64,000 nt of DNA from CAZUZS01 sp964624795 (GTDB taxonomy: Bacteria; Calditrichota; Calditrichia; RBG-13-44-9). The DNA is taken from contig CAZUZS010000019.1 of assembly GCA_964624795.1 (NCBI GenBank), positions 5,138 to 69,137 on the forward strand, given 5' to 3'. A program made the translations under genes and the position numbers. Shown here one piece after another: positions 26,041 through 34,962 of the stretch. The notes beneath the pieces are model-generated. The model saw only the letters and a program-made list of their open reading frames with translations. It was not told the DNA's origin and did not search any database. The stretch's first letter is position 1. The number at the start of each line of letters is the position of its first letter.

Positions 26041-27102
26041 GTGGAATATACAATCCAAATTGTAAATCCGATGTCCGATACGGAATGGGATGCTTATATC
26101 GGGCGCAACAATCAATCCCTGGTATTTCATTCCTCACTTTGGGCGGAGGTTTTAAGTGAGACCTATAAACAGCTTACCCCTTACTACCTTTTGGCCCGGA
26201 ACACTCAAGGCGTGGCAGAAGCAGCGTTGCCTCTGTTCCTTGTTAAAAGCCCCTTCACCGGAAAACGTTTTGTTTCGTTGCCGTTCACGCTTTACAGTGG
26301 GGTACTAGCGGATAATCCTTCAGCAAAAACGGCGGTCCTAAGCGGAGCCAAGGAATTGTTATCCGACCATGGAGCAGGATTTTTGGAGATCCGAAACGTT
26401 ACGGATTCGGTGGATTTCCCAGAGGGAATTCCGGTCTGCAGCTATGTGAATCATATCTTGGAATTGTGTGCGAATCGAGACGATGTCTGGCGTAAATTCA
26501 GCCGGACCAATATCCGTCAGCATATCCGGAAGGCTTCCGTCGATGATTTTAAAGTTCGAAAATGCGAGAATATTGGCGATTTAGATATTTTTTACAAACT
26601 ATTTGTAAGCACTCGCAAGAAATTTGGTATGCCGCCCCAACCCCTGGAGTTTTTCAAAAATGTCTGGAATAAGATGGTGGAAAAGGGAAAAGCCGTTTTT
26701 TACATCACAACTTACCAGGGAAAGCCGGTGATGAGTGTGATGGTGCTTCTCTCCAAAACCCGATATCACCTGGAGTACGCTGGTCTGGATTATGACTATT
26801 ATTCACTGAATCCGAGCGTGGTAACGTATTGGAAAATTATTCAGGATGCTCTCGAAACCGGGGCCTGTTTCGTCGAATTCGGTGGTTCAGCGCTTTCTAA
26901 CCGTTCCCTGAGGCGCTTTAAAGGACATTGGGGGGCGGAAGAGGAATCGATTGTTCATTGCTTTTATCCGGAAAACAGGGGGCTTTCTGCAAATTGGGAA
27001 AGGAAAGCCGGAACGGAAATCCTGCTCAGGATTTGCCGGCACATGCCCGATGCCCTTTTTGTCAGGATGGGACGTGCGGCGTACCGGCATCTTGGCGGCT
27101 GA
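26041..27102 (+). CDS. FemAB/GNAT-like acyltransferase, intact paralogue
   Basis: 353 residues beginning with GTG (GGAG about 7 bases upstream). Two GNAT-like halves are visible. The second contains RKFSRTNIRQHIRKASVDDF, LFVSTRKKFGMPPQPLEFF and FVEFGGSALSNRSLRRFKGH, characteristic of FemAB proteins in exopolysaccharide clusters. It is a paralogue of the gap-interrupted gene 1.7 kb upstream, and the alignment between them sets the size of the missing piece there. FemAB enzymes use aminoacyl-tRNA or acyl donors to decorate cell-wall or glycan acceptors. The donor is unknown. Gene order suggests that it follows the Wzz-like gene on one transcript. Confidence 0.85.
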   Translation: MEYTIQIVNPMSDTEWDAYIGRNNQSLVFHSSLWAEVLSETYKQLTPYYLLARNTQGVAEAALPLFLVKSPFTGKRFVSLPFTLYSGVLADNPSAKTAVLSGAKELLSDHGAGFLEIRNVTDSVDFPEGIPVCSYVNHILELCANRDDVWRKFSRTNIRQHIRKASVDDFKVRKCENIGDLDIFYKLFVSTRKKFGMPPQPLEFFKNVWNKMVEKGKAVFYITTYQGKPVMSVMVLLSKTRYHLEYAGLDYDYYSLNPSVVTYWKIIQDALETGACFVEFGGSALSNRSLRRFKGHWGAEEESIVHCFYPENRGLSANWERKAGTEILLRICRHMPDALFVRMGRAAYRHLGG

Positions 27103-27285
27103 AATTTCCACGCATTGTCACCTTAGAAGATTGTTCATTTTAACAAATCACAAAATGATTCTCAGCTTCCGGTCCAAATACCGCGAGGACCTGAGCCGGA
27201 CTGACTATTCACGAATGGAGCCTCACTAATCAAGAATGAAGATTGCCAGGTAGATGAAATAAAAAAATATCAACCCCGTTTCTCG

Positions 27286-27744
27286 ATGCGGGAATGGCTG
27301 TGGGGAGAGCTTAAAGCTGTTCTCCGGCTGATGAAGAAATTTTCGCACGGGCTTTCGCATTTGCTGCGGCGAAAGAGTAAGAGGCGGGGAGAGGGCTCGC
27401 GCAAAACGACCTCAGAACTTCCGGCAGCTCTGAATCTCCAACCCGGTGAAAAGGTTCGGATCAAGAATGTGGAAGAGATAAATAAGACGTTGGATGCGGA
27501 AGGCAAATTCCAGGGTTGCTTGTTTACCCGGGAGATGTGGGATTTTTGTGGTGAAGAATTTGTCGTATTCAAACGCGTAAATATGTTCCTGAACGAAACA
27601 AATAACCGGATTCAAAAAATCAGCCATACTGTACTTCTGGAGGGCGCTTATTGCACCGGGCAGAGGGCTTTTGGCGAGAAATGTGACCGTTCGTGTTTCC
27701 TGTTCTGGAAAGAGGCCTGGTTGGAGCGGGTAAATCTCCAATAA
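27286..27744 (+). CDS. Cysteine-containing small protein of a conserved unnamed family
   Basis: 152 residues. The first 45 are basic. The conserved part contains KFQGCLFTREMWDFCGEEF, RVNMFLNETNNRIQKI, HTVLLEGAYCTGQ and GEKCDRSCFLFWKEAWLERV. Five cysteines fall in two sets, C-x9-C and C-x9-C-x3-C, which could hold a metal. I recognise the pattern from other polysaccharide clusters, where it is left as hypothetical; I know of no assigned function. The frame stays open upstream to 27205 with protein-like sequence but no ATG, GTG or TTG, so 27286 is used although it lacks a good ribosome site. The DUF354 gene starts 3 bases after the stop. Confidence 0.75.
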   Translation: MREWLWGELKAVLRLMKKFSHGLSHLLRRKSKRRGEGSRKTTSELPAALNLQPGEKVRIKNVEEINKTLDAEGKFQGCLFTREMWDFCGEEFVVFKRVNMFLNETNNRIQKISHTVLLEGAYCTGQRAFGEKCDRSCFLFWKEAWLERVNLQ

Positions 27745-27747
27745 AAT

Positions 27748-28812
27748 ATGCGCATACTATTCGACATCGGCCACCCGGCAGACGTGCATTTATTCAAACA
27801 CACCATCCGGATTTGCCAGCAGAACGGGCACAAAATCAAGATTGTCTGCCGCCCGCGGGATAATGTAATCGAATTGCTCCAACGATACGGATTTACGTTT
27901 GAGAGCATCGGTCATTTCGATCACCTCTGGCAAAAAGCACTGGGAATGTTTCTGATAGATTTCAATCTTTATCGCATCTGCAAACGATTCCGTCCGCAGT
28001 TGCTGGTCAGTTTTGGATCGCCTTATTCCGCACATATCGGCCACTGGTTTCATATTCCAAGCGTAACAATGGTTGATACCGAGCCCGAGCCATTCACGCT
28101 TTTCCACTGGGAATCCAGAATTGTCTTTCAGCTTTTTGTAAAAAAGATATTTGTGCCCAACAGCTACAAACGAAAATTTTTGGCGCCGCGCGTTGTTCGC
28201 TTTGCGGGATTTAAAGAGTTGGCGTACCTTCATCCTCATTATTTTAAGCCGGATCCGTCCGTGTTGCAAGAACTCCACATCCGCCGGGGCGAAAAAATTG
28301 TTCTGGTGAAATTCGCCGCCTGGGATGCCATTCACGATGTGAATCATACAGGATTTATCGGCGATGAACAAAGAGTCAATTTTGTTCGTGCCTTGCAGAA
28401 ATATGGGCGGGTGTTCATTTCATCGGAAGTGGATATTCCCGAACTCAGGCACTTGTATCTCCCCCTGCCGCCCGGGGATGTGCATCATCTTCTGGCGCAT
28501 GCCGATCTTTATGTTGGGGAAGGTGCAACAATGGCAGCGGAGGCAGGAGTGCTTGGTGTCCCCTGGGTTTTTTTGTCTTCACGGCGGCTTGGGTATCTCG
28601 ATTTTCAGTCGGAACGCTACCATTCCGGCCAGACTTGCGCCACGCCGGCGTCGGCGCTTCTGGCATGCAAAGACTATCTGATTCTTGAAAATGTGCACGA
28701 GTCCTGGCAAAAGAAACGGGAGAAGCTTTTGCGGGAAAATCGGGATGTTACAGCAATGATTCTGGATGAAATCGAAATGTATGCCGGGAAGGCGGCGAAT
28801 TCTCAAAGATGA
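27748..28812 (+). CDS. DUF354 GT-B-like protein
   Basis: 354 residues. The start MRILFDIGHPADVHLFKHT and the LLVSFGSPYSAHIGH and KIFVPNSYKRKFLAP segments mark the DUF354 family, distantly related to UDP-N-acetylglucosamine 2-epimerase and GT-B transferases. ADLYVGEGATMAAEAGVLGVP near residues 250-270 is the GT-B-type nucleotide-sugar loop. It is common in polysaccharide clusters and presumably transfers or remodels a sugar. The stop overlaps the next gene's start in an ATGA, so it is translated together with the second deacetylase. Confidence 0.85.
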   Translation: MRILFDIGHPADVHLFKHTIRICQQNGHKIKIVCRPRDNVIELLQRYGFTFESIGHFDHLWQKALGMFLIDFNLYRICKRFRPQLLVSFGSPYSAHIGHWFHIPSVTMVDTEPEPFTLFHWESRIVFQLFVKKIFVPNSYKRKFLAPRVVRFAGFKELAYLHPHYFKPDPSVLQELHIRRGEKIVLVKFAAWDAIHDVNHTGFIGDEQRVNFVRALQKYGRVFISSEVDIPELRHLYLPLPPGDVHHLLAHADLYVGEGATMAAEAGVLGVPWVFLSSRRLGYLDFQSERYHSGQTCATPASALLACKDYLILENVHESWQKKREKLLRENRDVTAMILDEIEMYAGKAANSQR

Positions 28813-29693
28813 AACCTGTATTCTACCGTGCAATGGAAACCACCGGCCTGCGCCTCGCCTCGTTCCCCGGCTTCGCCGGAATCTCCTCGCCGGGAATTGT
28901 TATCCTGGCTTATCATGATATCGGAGTACTGCCCGAGCCGGTTCCCCGACGGTATATCTATAATGTGAGTGAACAGAATTTTCGTGAACAAATGATGATC
29001 TTGCGCAAAATGGGTATACCGGTTATCCCGCTGCGGGAAGCGGTTCTCCGCTTGCAGGGGGAATTGCCGCTGGACCGCCGCTACGCGGTCTTGACCTTCG
29101 ATGACGGTTTCCATTTGCTTATGAAAAGTGCAGTTCCTGTGTTGCAGGAGTTGGAATTTCCAGCGACTTTTTTTGTGGCAACCGGATTTCTGGATAAAGA
29201 AATTTTCCCCTGGCTGGCGGATGATTTTTTGCCTTCCGGTGAGGTAATTCCCCAATGGCAACCCTTCACAAAAGAGGATATTAAATCCATCGCTGGCAAT
29301 CCGCAGTTTGAGATCGGCAGCCATTCACATCTTCATGTGCAGTTTGAAGAAGGCAAATTCGATAAATATTTGCAGGATGTAAAATTGTCAATTGATGTCT
29401 TGCAGGCTGGATTTGGCATTAACGTGGAGTCATTCGCTTATCCGTATTCTTTCCCGGGCCAAAGAAAACGCGCTGGTTCGGAGTTCGGCCATTTGGAAAA
29501 TGGTTTCCGTCATTTTGGTTTGCAGGCCATCTGCACTACGCAAATGGGGCTAAATCGGGCTGCGCATCCTGCGCATCGGCTAAAACGGATGCAGGTAAAA
29601 TCATACGACAGTCCGGCGCTATTCCGGGCCCGTCTCGCCGGCAATCTGGGAATCCCGGAGTTCATACAGCGCCTGTCTCATAAATTATTTTAG
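28809..29693 (+). CDS. Polysaccharide deacetylase (NodB domain, canonical)
   Basis: 294 residues with all carbohydrate esterase 4 motifs in normal order: VILAYHDIGV, then YAVLTFDDGFHLLMKSAVP (Asp-Asp), FPATFFVATGFLD, FEIGSHSHLHVQF (His-x3-His) and ESFAYPYSFPG. It should remove acetyl groups from N-acetylhexosamine units of the polymer, probably at the membrane or in the periplasm, although no clear signal peptide is seen. The orthodox motif order contrasts with the deacetylase at 22205. The ATG overlaps the DUF354 stop. Confidence 0.93.
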   Translation: MKPVFYRAMETTGLRLASFPGFAGISSPGIVILAYHDIGVLPEPVPRRYIYNVSEQNFREQMMILRKMGIPVIPLREAVLRLQGELPLDRRYAVLTFDDGFHLLMKSAVPVLQELEFPATFFVATGFLDKEIFPWLADDFLPSGEVIPQWQPFTKEDIKSIAGNPQFEIGSHSHLHVQFEEGKFDKYLQDVKLSIDVLQAGFGINVESFAYPYSFPGQRKRAGSEFGHLENGFRHFGLQAICTTQMGLNRAAHPAHRLKRMQVKSYDSPALFRARLAGNLGIPEFIQRLSHKLF

Positions 29694-29761
29694 CGTAGTC
29701 CGTTCTTCCTGCAAAGCTGCAATTTTCGCGTGAACAGTTGGTAAAATAAAAACTAGATCAA

Positions 29762-30625
29762 ATGAATTCTGAAAAATACGCCATTATCACCCCGGTGCGG
29801 GATGAGGCCGAATTTATCGGGAGACTGATTTCGTCAGTGGTCCGCCAGGCCATTCTTCCCGAAAAATGGGTGATCATCAATGATGGTTCTCGCGATGCTA
29901 CCCAAAGCATCGTCGAAGCCTACCTTTCCGACTATCCGTTTATCGAGTTGGTCAATCTGGCGGATCGCGGTTGGACAGAGGCGGGGGGCGATTCGGTCTT
30001 CGAGCTGGGGCTGCAGCATGTGGACCTGGAACAGCTTGATTTCCTGGCCCGTGTGGATGGTGATGTTTCGTTCGGTCCAACTTACTTCGAGTTGCTGTTA
30101 CGGAAGTTCCGGGAAAATCCGCGCCTGGGAATCGCCAGCGGCGAAATGATTTATGTAGATCACGGGCGGCAGGAAATCACAACCGGTCCGCGATTCCAGA
30201 CCCACGGCCCGAACAAATTTTACCGTGTCGCCTGTTTTCGCGAAATTGGGGGGCTGGACGCTGATTTAGGATGGGATATTGTGGACAATATAAAAGCTGT
30301 TCAGCGAGGATGGGAGGCGCGCAGAATTACCGAAACGCAGTTCATCCATCATCGCCGGGTCGCATCGCGGCGGGGGCCGTGGGGGATATTCGAGAATTGG
30401 GGAAAGGCTGCTTACCTGGCGGGCTACCACCCGTTATTTTTCGGCGCGAAATTCCTGAGACGCCTGTTTACAGCCCCGTTCTTGCTGGGCAGCTTGCTGA
30501 TGGCGTACCACTATTTCTCCGGCTATCTACTGCGCCGTCCTCGCATCATCTCAGATGATACCCACCGGTTTGTCCGTAGGGAACAATTGAAAAAACTCAT
30601 GGGAAGACCCAGTGCCTGGTCCTGA
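29762..30625 (+). CDS. Family 2 glycosyltransferase
   Basis: 287 residues. The GT-A fold opens AIITPVRDEAEFIGRLISSV and WVIINDGSRD. LDFLARVDGDVSFGPTYF holds the metal-binding Asp-x-Asp, and GGLDADLGWDIVDNIKAVQRGW is the acceptor-side motif. A hydrophobic stretch near residues 240-260 may attach it to the membrane. It adds one sugar to the lipid-linked repeat unit. Its stop overlaps the GTG start of the O-antigen ligase-like gene by 14 bases. Confidence 0.92.
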   Translation: MNSEKYAIITPVRDEAEFIGRLISSVVRQAILPEKWVIINDGSRDATQSIVEAYLSDYPFIELVNLADRGWTEAGGDSVFELGLQHVDLEQLDFLARVDGDVSFGPTYFELLLRKFRENPRLGIASGEMIYVDHGRQEITTGPRFQTHGPNKFYRVACFREIGGLDADLGWDIVDNIKAVQRGWEARRITETQFIHHRRVASRRGPWGIFENWGKAAYLAGYHPLFFGAKFLRRLFTAPFLLGSLLMAYHYFSGYLLRRPRIISDDTHRFVRREQLKKLMGRPSAWS

Positions 30626-32015
30626 TCGATTAATTCTATCCGATAAAACTTTCTCTTTCCTGCGCCACTTTTTCTGGGTTTTCGCAGGATTCATAGTCGG
30701 TTTCATCTTTCTGAACATACAATTTCTGCAAATGCACCGGTTGCTGGTTTTGGTGGGGGGAATTGCATTTTTAGCCGTTCTTCTCATTGTCCAAGACCGG
30801 ATTCAACTTCTCCTGGGCGTATTCTTCTTTGGAATCATATTTAATCCGGATAAGTATTTTGTGTTGGTTGAAAAATGCAGTTGGTCAGATGGAATTTCCC
30901 TCTCTCTGGTCGAGATAATCTTTGGGATGCTTGTAATTTTCTATTTTCTGGAAAAGCGGGATGAGATATTAGATAAGCGGTTTTTTCTGCCTCACCTGGA
31001 TTTACCAATGCTGTTACTACTTTTGGCTTCAGTTCTCTCGCTGTTTAATTCGCCGGATGCACTGGTCAGCAGTTTTCAGATCGTCACTTTTTTCAAGCTT
31101 TTGGTGTTTTATTTCTTTTTTACCAGGATTTTGCGTTCCCGCGATGTAAGCGATGTTCTTTTTTTAGGTTTGATGGTGATGATCGGAATTCAATTTATTT
31201 TTCTCCTGGCTTCAATTCCACTATCCGGCGGGATTTCCGATTTAAGATTTAGCGGCACTTTTGCAAATCCCAACTCCTTAGCCGAAGTGTACGCACCATC
31301 GCTTGTCATTCTTCTCACGCTTCTTATTAGCGGCACACTCCGCAAATTTCGTGTTCTGGCAATTGCAGCAGTTTTCATGAATTTTCTAATTCTACTCTTT
31401 ACGCTATCCCGCGGCGGATGGCTTAGCGCGTTTGCCGCCATCTGCCTCCTGCTCATTATTATGTGGCGGGAGGGCATGCTGGATCAACGGAAAGTGCTTG
31501 TGCTTGCTGTGTTTGTGGTACTTTTTCTTGCCATTTTTCACCAGGAAATTTTGAGCCGGCTGCATTTCGGAGATGAATCAGCACAATCCCGGCTGTACCT
31601 GGATAAAATGGCTTTCCAAATGATCAAGGCCCATCCCGTGTGGGGCATCGGCGTAAACAATTTCCCGTTCGTGATGAAACGTTATTATTTCCCCGGTTTG
31701 CAGGTGAATGAGTGGCTGCATACTGTTCACAACCAGTACCTGCTGGTATGGTCAGAAATGGGCCTTCCGGGAATTATCAGTTTTCTGTGGCTCCTGGGAG
31801 GCGGTGTTTACTATGGACGCCGCGTTTATCAATCCGGACATGAGACACGCTTCGTAGGCCTGGCGCTGTTTCTGGCGATTCTGGTCAGCGCCCTGCACAT
31901 GATGGTTGATATGTACGTTGCACTTCCCAACCTGATCTTTCTCTGGACTGTATTCTCGGCGATTGCCGCTTTATATGTCAATATTAACCGATTCGGGAAA
32001 AAACAGAATGAATAA
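30612..32015 (+). CDS. O-antigen ligase/polymerase-like membrane protein (Wzy type)
   Basis: 467 residues with about eleven membrane helices and the Wzy_C domain. The large periplasmic loop is HPVWGIGVNNFPFVMKRYYF followed by WLHTVHNQYLLVWSEMGLPG. The His and the arginine/glycine pattern are typical of lipid-linked glycan polymerases and ligases. In this cluster a polymerase role is more likely than LPS ligation, because Wzx, Wzz-like and Wza-like proteins surround it. Starts at a GTG inside the preceding GT2 gene and overlaps the CapK-like gene by eight bases. Confidence 0.9.
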   Translation: MPGPDRLILSDKTFSFLRHFFWVFAGFIVGFIFLNIQFLQMHRLLVLVGGIAFLAVLLIVQDRIQLLLGVFFFGIIFNPDKYFVLVEKCSWSDGISLSLVEIIFGMLVIFYFLEKRDEILDKRFFLPHLDLPMLLLLLASVLSLFNSPDALVSSFQIVTFFKLLVFYFFFTRILRSRDVSDVLFLGLMVMIGIQFIFLLASIPLSGGISDLRFSGTFANPNSLAEVYAPSLVILLTLLISGTLRKFRVLAIAAVFMNFLILLFTLSRGGWLSAFAAICLLLIIMWREGMLDQRKVLVLAVFVVLFLAIFHQEILSRLHFGDESAQSRLYLDKMAFQMIKAHPVWGIGVNNFPFVMKRYYFPGLQVNEWLHTVHNQYLLVWSEMGLPGIISFLWLLGGGVYYGRRVYQSGHETRFVGLALFLAILVSALHMMVDMYVALPNLIFLWTVFSAIAALYVNINRFGKKQNE

Positions 32016-33420
32016 AGGAAGAAAATTTTACGCTTCATTTTTTTATCGCTATCTGTTCCCGCTCTCCGAGATAAAGGTTCCGCCGGGCGGAAAGATCAAG
32101 CAGCACCTTGAGGAACTGTTGCACACCCAACATCGGTCGAAGGCGGAAAATGAGGCGTACCAGGTGGAAGCGTTACGCCGGTTGTTGGAGCACGCCCGGC
32201 AGCACAGTGAATTCTACCGCGAGGAATTCAAAAAAATACAATTTGAGCCTTCCGCGCTGGAGCGACTGGAAGATCTGAAAAAATTGCCCACAATTAATAA
32301 AACAACGGTTCGCGAGAACCTGGAACGGATGGCGGCAGATAATTACCGGGACGACCGGGTTGCCTACAACACCGGCGGTTCCACCGGCCAACCCATGCAA
32401 TTTTACATTCCGCGGGGAGTGGAGAAATCCTGGTCCGCTGCGGCTGCGTTCCGGGGTTACGGCTGGTGGGGATATACACCGGGAATGCCGATTGCGTATT
32501 TCTGGAGCTCCCCATTCGACGCCAAAAGAGAGCTTCACTGGAAAGTGCGCATCTACCGGGAGTTCAGCCGGGAATACTATTTTGATGCCTTCCGAATCAC
32601 TCCTGCGGTCATGAATGACTTGATCTCCCTGATGAACCGCGTTCCGGGAATCTACCTCAAGGGCTTTCCTTCGGCCATCTGGGTTTTCTGCCGCTATCTT
32701 GCCGAGAAGGGAATAATGGTGTCCCCGCCGTCAGCGGTGTTCACAACCGGCGAAACGCTGTACGATTTCCAGCGACAGACCATCGGGGAAACGCTGCGCG
32801 CACCGGTCGTGGATTTTTATGGCAACCGCGAAACAAATGCGATTATTTTTCAGTGCCCGGAGCACGGTCTGTACCATGCGGACGACGAAAATGTAATTGT
32901 GGAGATTGAGCGCAATTCTTCCCTGCCGGGGAATGTGGGCGAGATCATCGTAACCGATTTACGCAATTATGCGACGCCTCTCATTCGCTACCGCACCGGG
33001 GATCTGGCGGAAGCCGCCGCTGAAAAATGCGGATGCGGGCGGGAATCTTTTACTTTGCGTCGCATCCTGGGGAGAAACAACCAGATCATGTTCCTGGCAA
33101 ACGGGCGAATTCTTCATCCCGTTATGTTTCCGATGTTTTTCAAGGACGTGGAAGGCATCTCCGAATTTCAGGTTGTGCAGGAATTGCCGGACCGCCTGAA
33201 ATTGAAATTGGTCGCCTCCGGGGATCCGAATAACAAAACAGCGGAAACGATTGTCACGAGTTTGCAGGAAATAACGGGGAAGGAGATTGCGGTTGTATTA
33301 GAGTGGGTCGGGAATATCCCCACCCTGGCCTCCGGTAAAACATGCTACATGAAATCCTTGCCGGTAGCGGATTTCCACCACCAAACCGCAGCTTCACACT
33401 TTTCAAAAAGTAGTATTTGA
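32008..33420 (+). CDS. CapK/phenylacetate-CoA ligase-like adenylation protein, copy 1
   Basis: About 470 residues. YNTGGSTGQPMQFYI is the adenylate-forming phosphate loop. VVDFYGNRETNAI and LIRYRTGDLAE are the A5 and A7 type motifs of phenylacetate-CoA ligases and coenzyme F390 synthetases, and EKCGCGRESFTL is the cysteine-bearing element of the CapK branch. In capsule and exopolysaccharide clusters such enzymes are thought to activate an acyl group for attachment, but no reaction has been fixed for this branch to my knowledge. The start at 32008 is chosen because the 15 extra upstream codons lie inside the polymerase gene. Confidence 0.87.
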   Translation: MNKGRKFYASFFYRYLFPLSEIKVPPGGKIKQHLEELLHTQHRSKAENEAYQVEALRRLLEHARQHSEFYREEFKKIQFEPSALERLEDLKKLPTINKTTVRENLERMAADNYRDDRVAYNTGGSTGQPMQFYIPRGVEKSWSAAAAFRGYGWWGYTPGMPIAYFWSSPFDAKRELHWKVRIYREFSREYYFDAFRITPAVMNDLISLMNRVPGIYLKGFPSAIWVFCRYLAEKGIMVSPPSAVFTTGETLYDFQRQTIGETLRAPVVDFYGNRETNAIIFQCPEHGLYHADDENVIVEIERNSSLPGNVGEIIVTDLRNYATPLIRYRTGDLAEAAAEKCGCGRESFTLRRILGRNNQIMFLANGRILHPVMFPMFFKDVEGISEFQVVQELPDRLKLKLVASGDPNNKTAETIVTSLQEITGKEIAVVLEWVGNIPTLASGKTCYMKSLPVADFHHQTAASHFSKSSI

Positions 33421-33468
33421 AACGTTTGCCGGCTTTATGCGGTGAGCAATCCAACGTGAGAACAGGGA

Positions 33469-34860
33469 ATGGAAAGTATCGATTACTTGCACAAAATCGG
33501 GTTCCTTCAGAGGATAAAATACAACGGTCTGATCGAGGAGATCGAAGAGCAATTGCGATATCGCCGTCAGGCGCCGGAAGTAATAAAAGGCTATCAACTG
33601 GGTAGAATTCAGGCAATCGTGAACTATGCTTTTGTTCATGTGCCTTTCTACCACAGCCTGTATAAAACCGCCGGATTTCAGCCCGGCGATCTGAAGTCGT
33701 GGGACGATTTCAGGAAGCTTCCGGTAGCAAACAGCGAGGCGCTACGGGAAAGTTTCTCAGACTGGTCCTTTCTAAAAAATCACCCCGACCGAAAATTCCT
33801 GATTGATGACAGTACATCTGGGTCGAGTGGCAGGCCGTTCGTATTTTATAAGGATTCCAGGCTCCTGGCACGGGAGCATCTCTCCCTTATGATCCAGAAG
33901 CTGCTCCTGGGGTGGAAATTTACCGACAGGGAATTGTATGTGAAAGGGTTGATTCAGAAGCTTGCCTGGAAAGAGAATATCCTGGACTTTTTCGATTGGC
34001 ATACTTACCGAATCGACGGATTTGATATTTCCCGGAGAAATATTGAAGATTTGGTTCGGTTTATCCGCAAAAAGAAGATCAGTTTCTTTTACGGTTATCC
34101 CACATCGCTGCTCCGTCTGTGCCGTGCAGCTTCTGAACACGGCGTTAAATTGCCTGCCAGGCTAACCATAACGGTCGGTGAGGTTCTTACCGAATCTCTT
34201 CGGAGCAACCTGGAAGACTGCCTGCAGGGATCCGTTTACCAGCTTTACGGCGCTGCCGAGTGCATGCAGGTTGCGCACGAGTGTTCGGAAAGACAGGGCA
34301 TGCACGTGGATGCCAATCGATATTATCTTGAATTGAAATCATCAAATGTCAGCCGCAATGGATATGAGCGGGGGTCGATGCTAATTACCGATTTTGATAA
34401 CCGTGTAATGCCGATTATCCGATACGAGATCGGCGATATTGTTAATATTGACTATCTTCCCTGCGGTTGCGGAAACAATTGTCCACGCATCAGCTCGGTC
34501 GAAGGAAAAGTGTATGAAGTGATCAAGACACCTGCCGGAACTGAGCTGAATCTGCATATCCTGCTGGATGATATTTTTAGCGATCATGCAAAATTTATTT
34601 CCCAGTTTCAGGCGGTGGCCGAAAAGCCGGATCTGCTAAAAATCTACATTGTTCCCGGGCAAAATGGCATTCCGGAAGATCTCCGGGAGAATTTGCGGAA
34701 ACAGCTTCAGAGCTACGCAGGGGAGAGTATGAAAGTGAAACTGCAGGATGTTTCGTATATTCCGCGGGACGGTTCCGGCAAACAAAAAAAGGTGATTGAT
34801 TGGAGAATCTATTATTCAAATGGCAATTCCGCAAAACCACCGGAGAAGTTGACAATTTAG
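33469..34860 (+). CDS. CapK/phenylacetate-CoA ligase-like adenylation protein, copy 2
   Basis: 463 residues. The phosphate loop is DDSTSGSSGRPFVFYKD, followed by YQLYGAAECMQVAHEC, MPIIRYEIGDIV and CGCGNNCPRISSVEGK. It is clearly related to copy 1 but differs in the YGAAE acceptor-proximal motif and in its extra cysteines, so it is an old duplicate with a likely different substrate. An in-frame stop at 33457 fixes the start close to 33469. It lies between copy 1 and the flippase. Activation of an organic acid for decoration of the repeat unit is the working guess. Confidence 0.86.
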   Translation: MESIDYLHKIGFLQRIKYNGLIEEIEEQLRYRRQAPEVIKGYQLGRIQAIVNYAFVHVPFYHSLYKTAGFQPGDLKSWDDFRKLPVANSEALRESFSDWSFLKNHPDRKFLIDDSTSGSSGRPFVFYKDSRLLAREHLSLMIQKLLLGWKFTDRELYVKGLIQKLAWKENILDFFDWHTYRIDGFDISRRNIEDLVRFIRKKKISFFYGYPTSLLRLCRAASEHGVKLPARLTITVGEVLTESLRSNLEDCLQGSVYQLYGAAECMQVAHECSERQGMHVDANRYYLELKSSNVSRNGYERGSMLITDFDNRVMPIIRYEIGDIVNIDYLPCGCGNNCPRISSVEGKVYEVIKTPAGTELNLHILLDDIFSDHAKFISQFQAVAEKPDLLKIYIVPGQNGIPEDLRENLRKQLQSYAGESMKVKLQDVSYIPRDGSGKQKKVIDWRIYYSNGNSAKPPEKLTI

Positions 34861-34962
34861 TTTGGATTTCCCTAACGGGGTCCCCGCAAATTATTACTGC
34901 CTTTTCTCTGCAGACAGGATGTAACTAATCAAAGGAATTTCCAACTCACAAAATCGATTCCA

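Noticed and set aside
27205..27285. N-terminal extension of the cysteine-rich small protein
   Set aside because: The open frame reads like protein but has no ATG, GTG or TTG codon; left as a note only.
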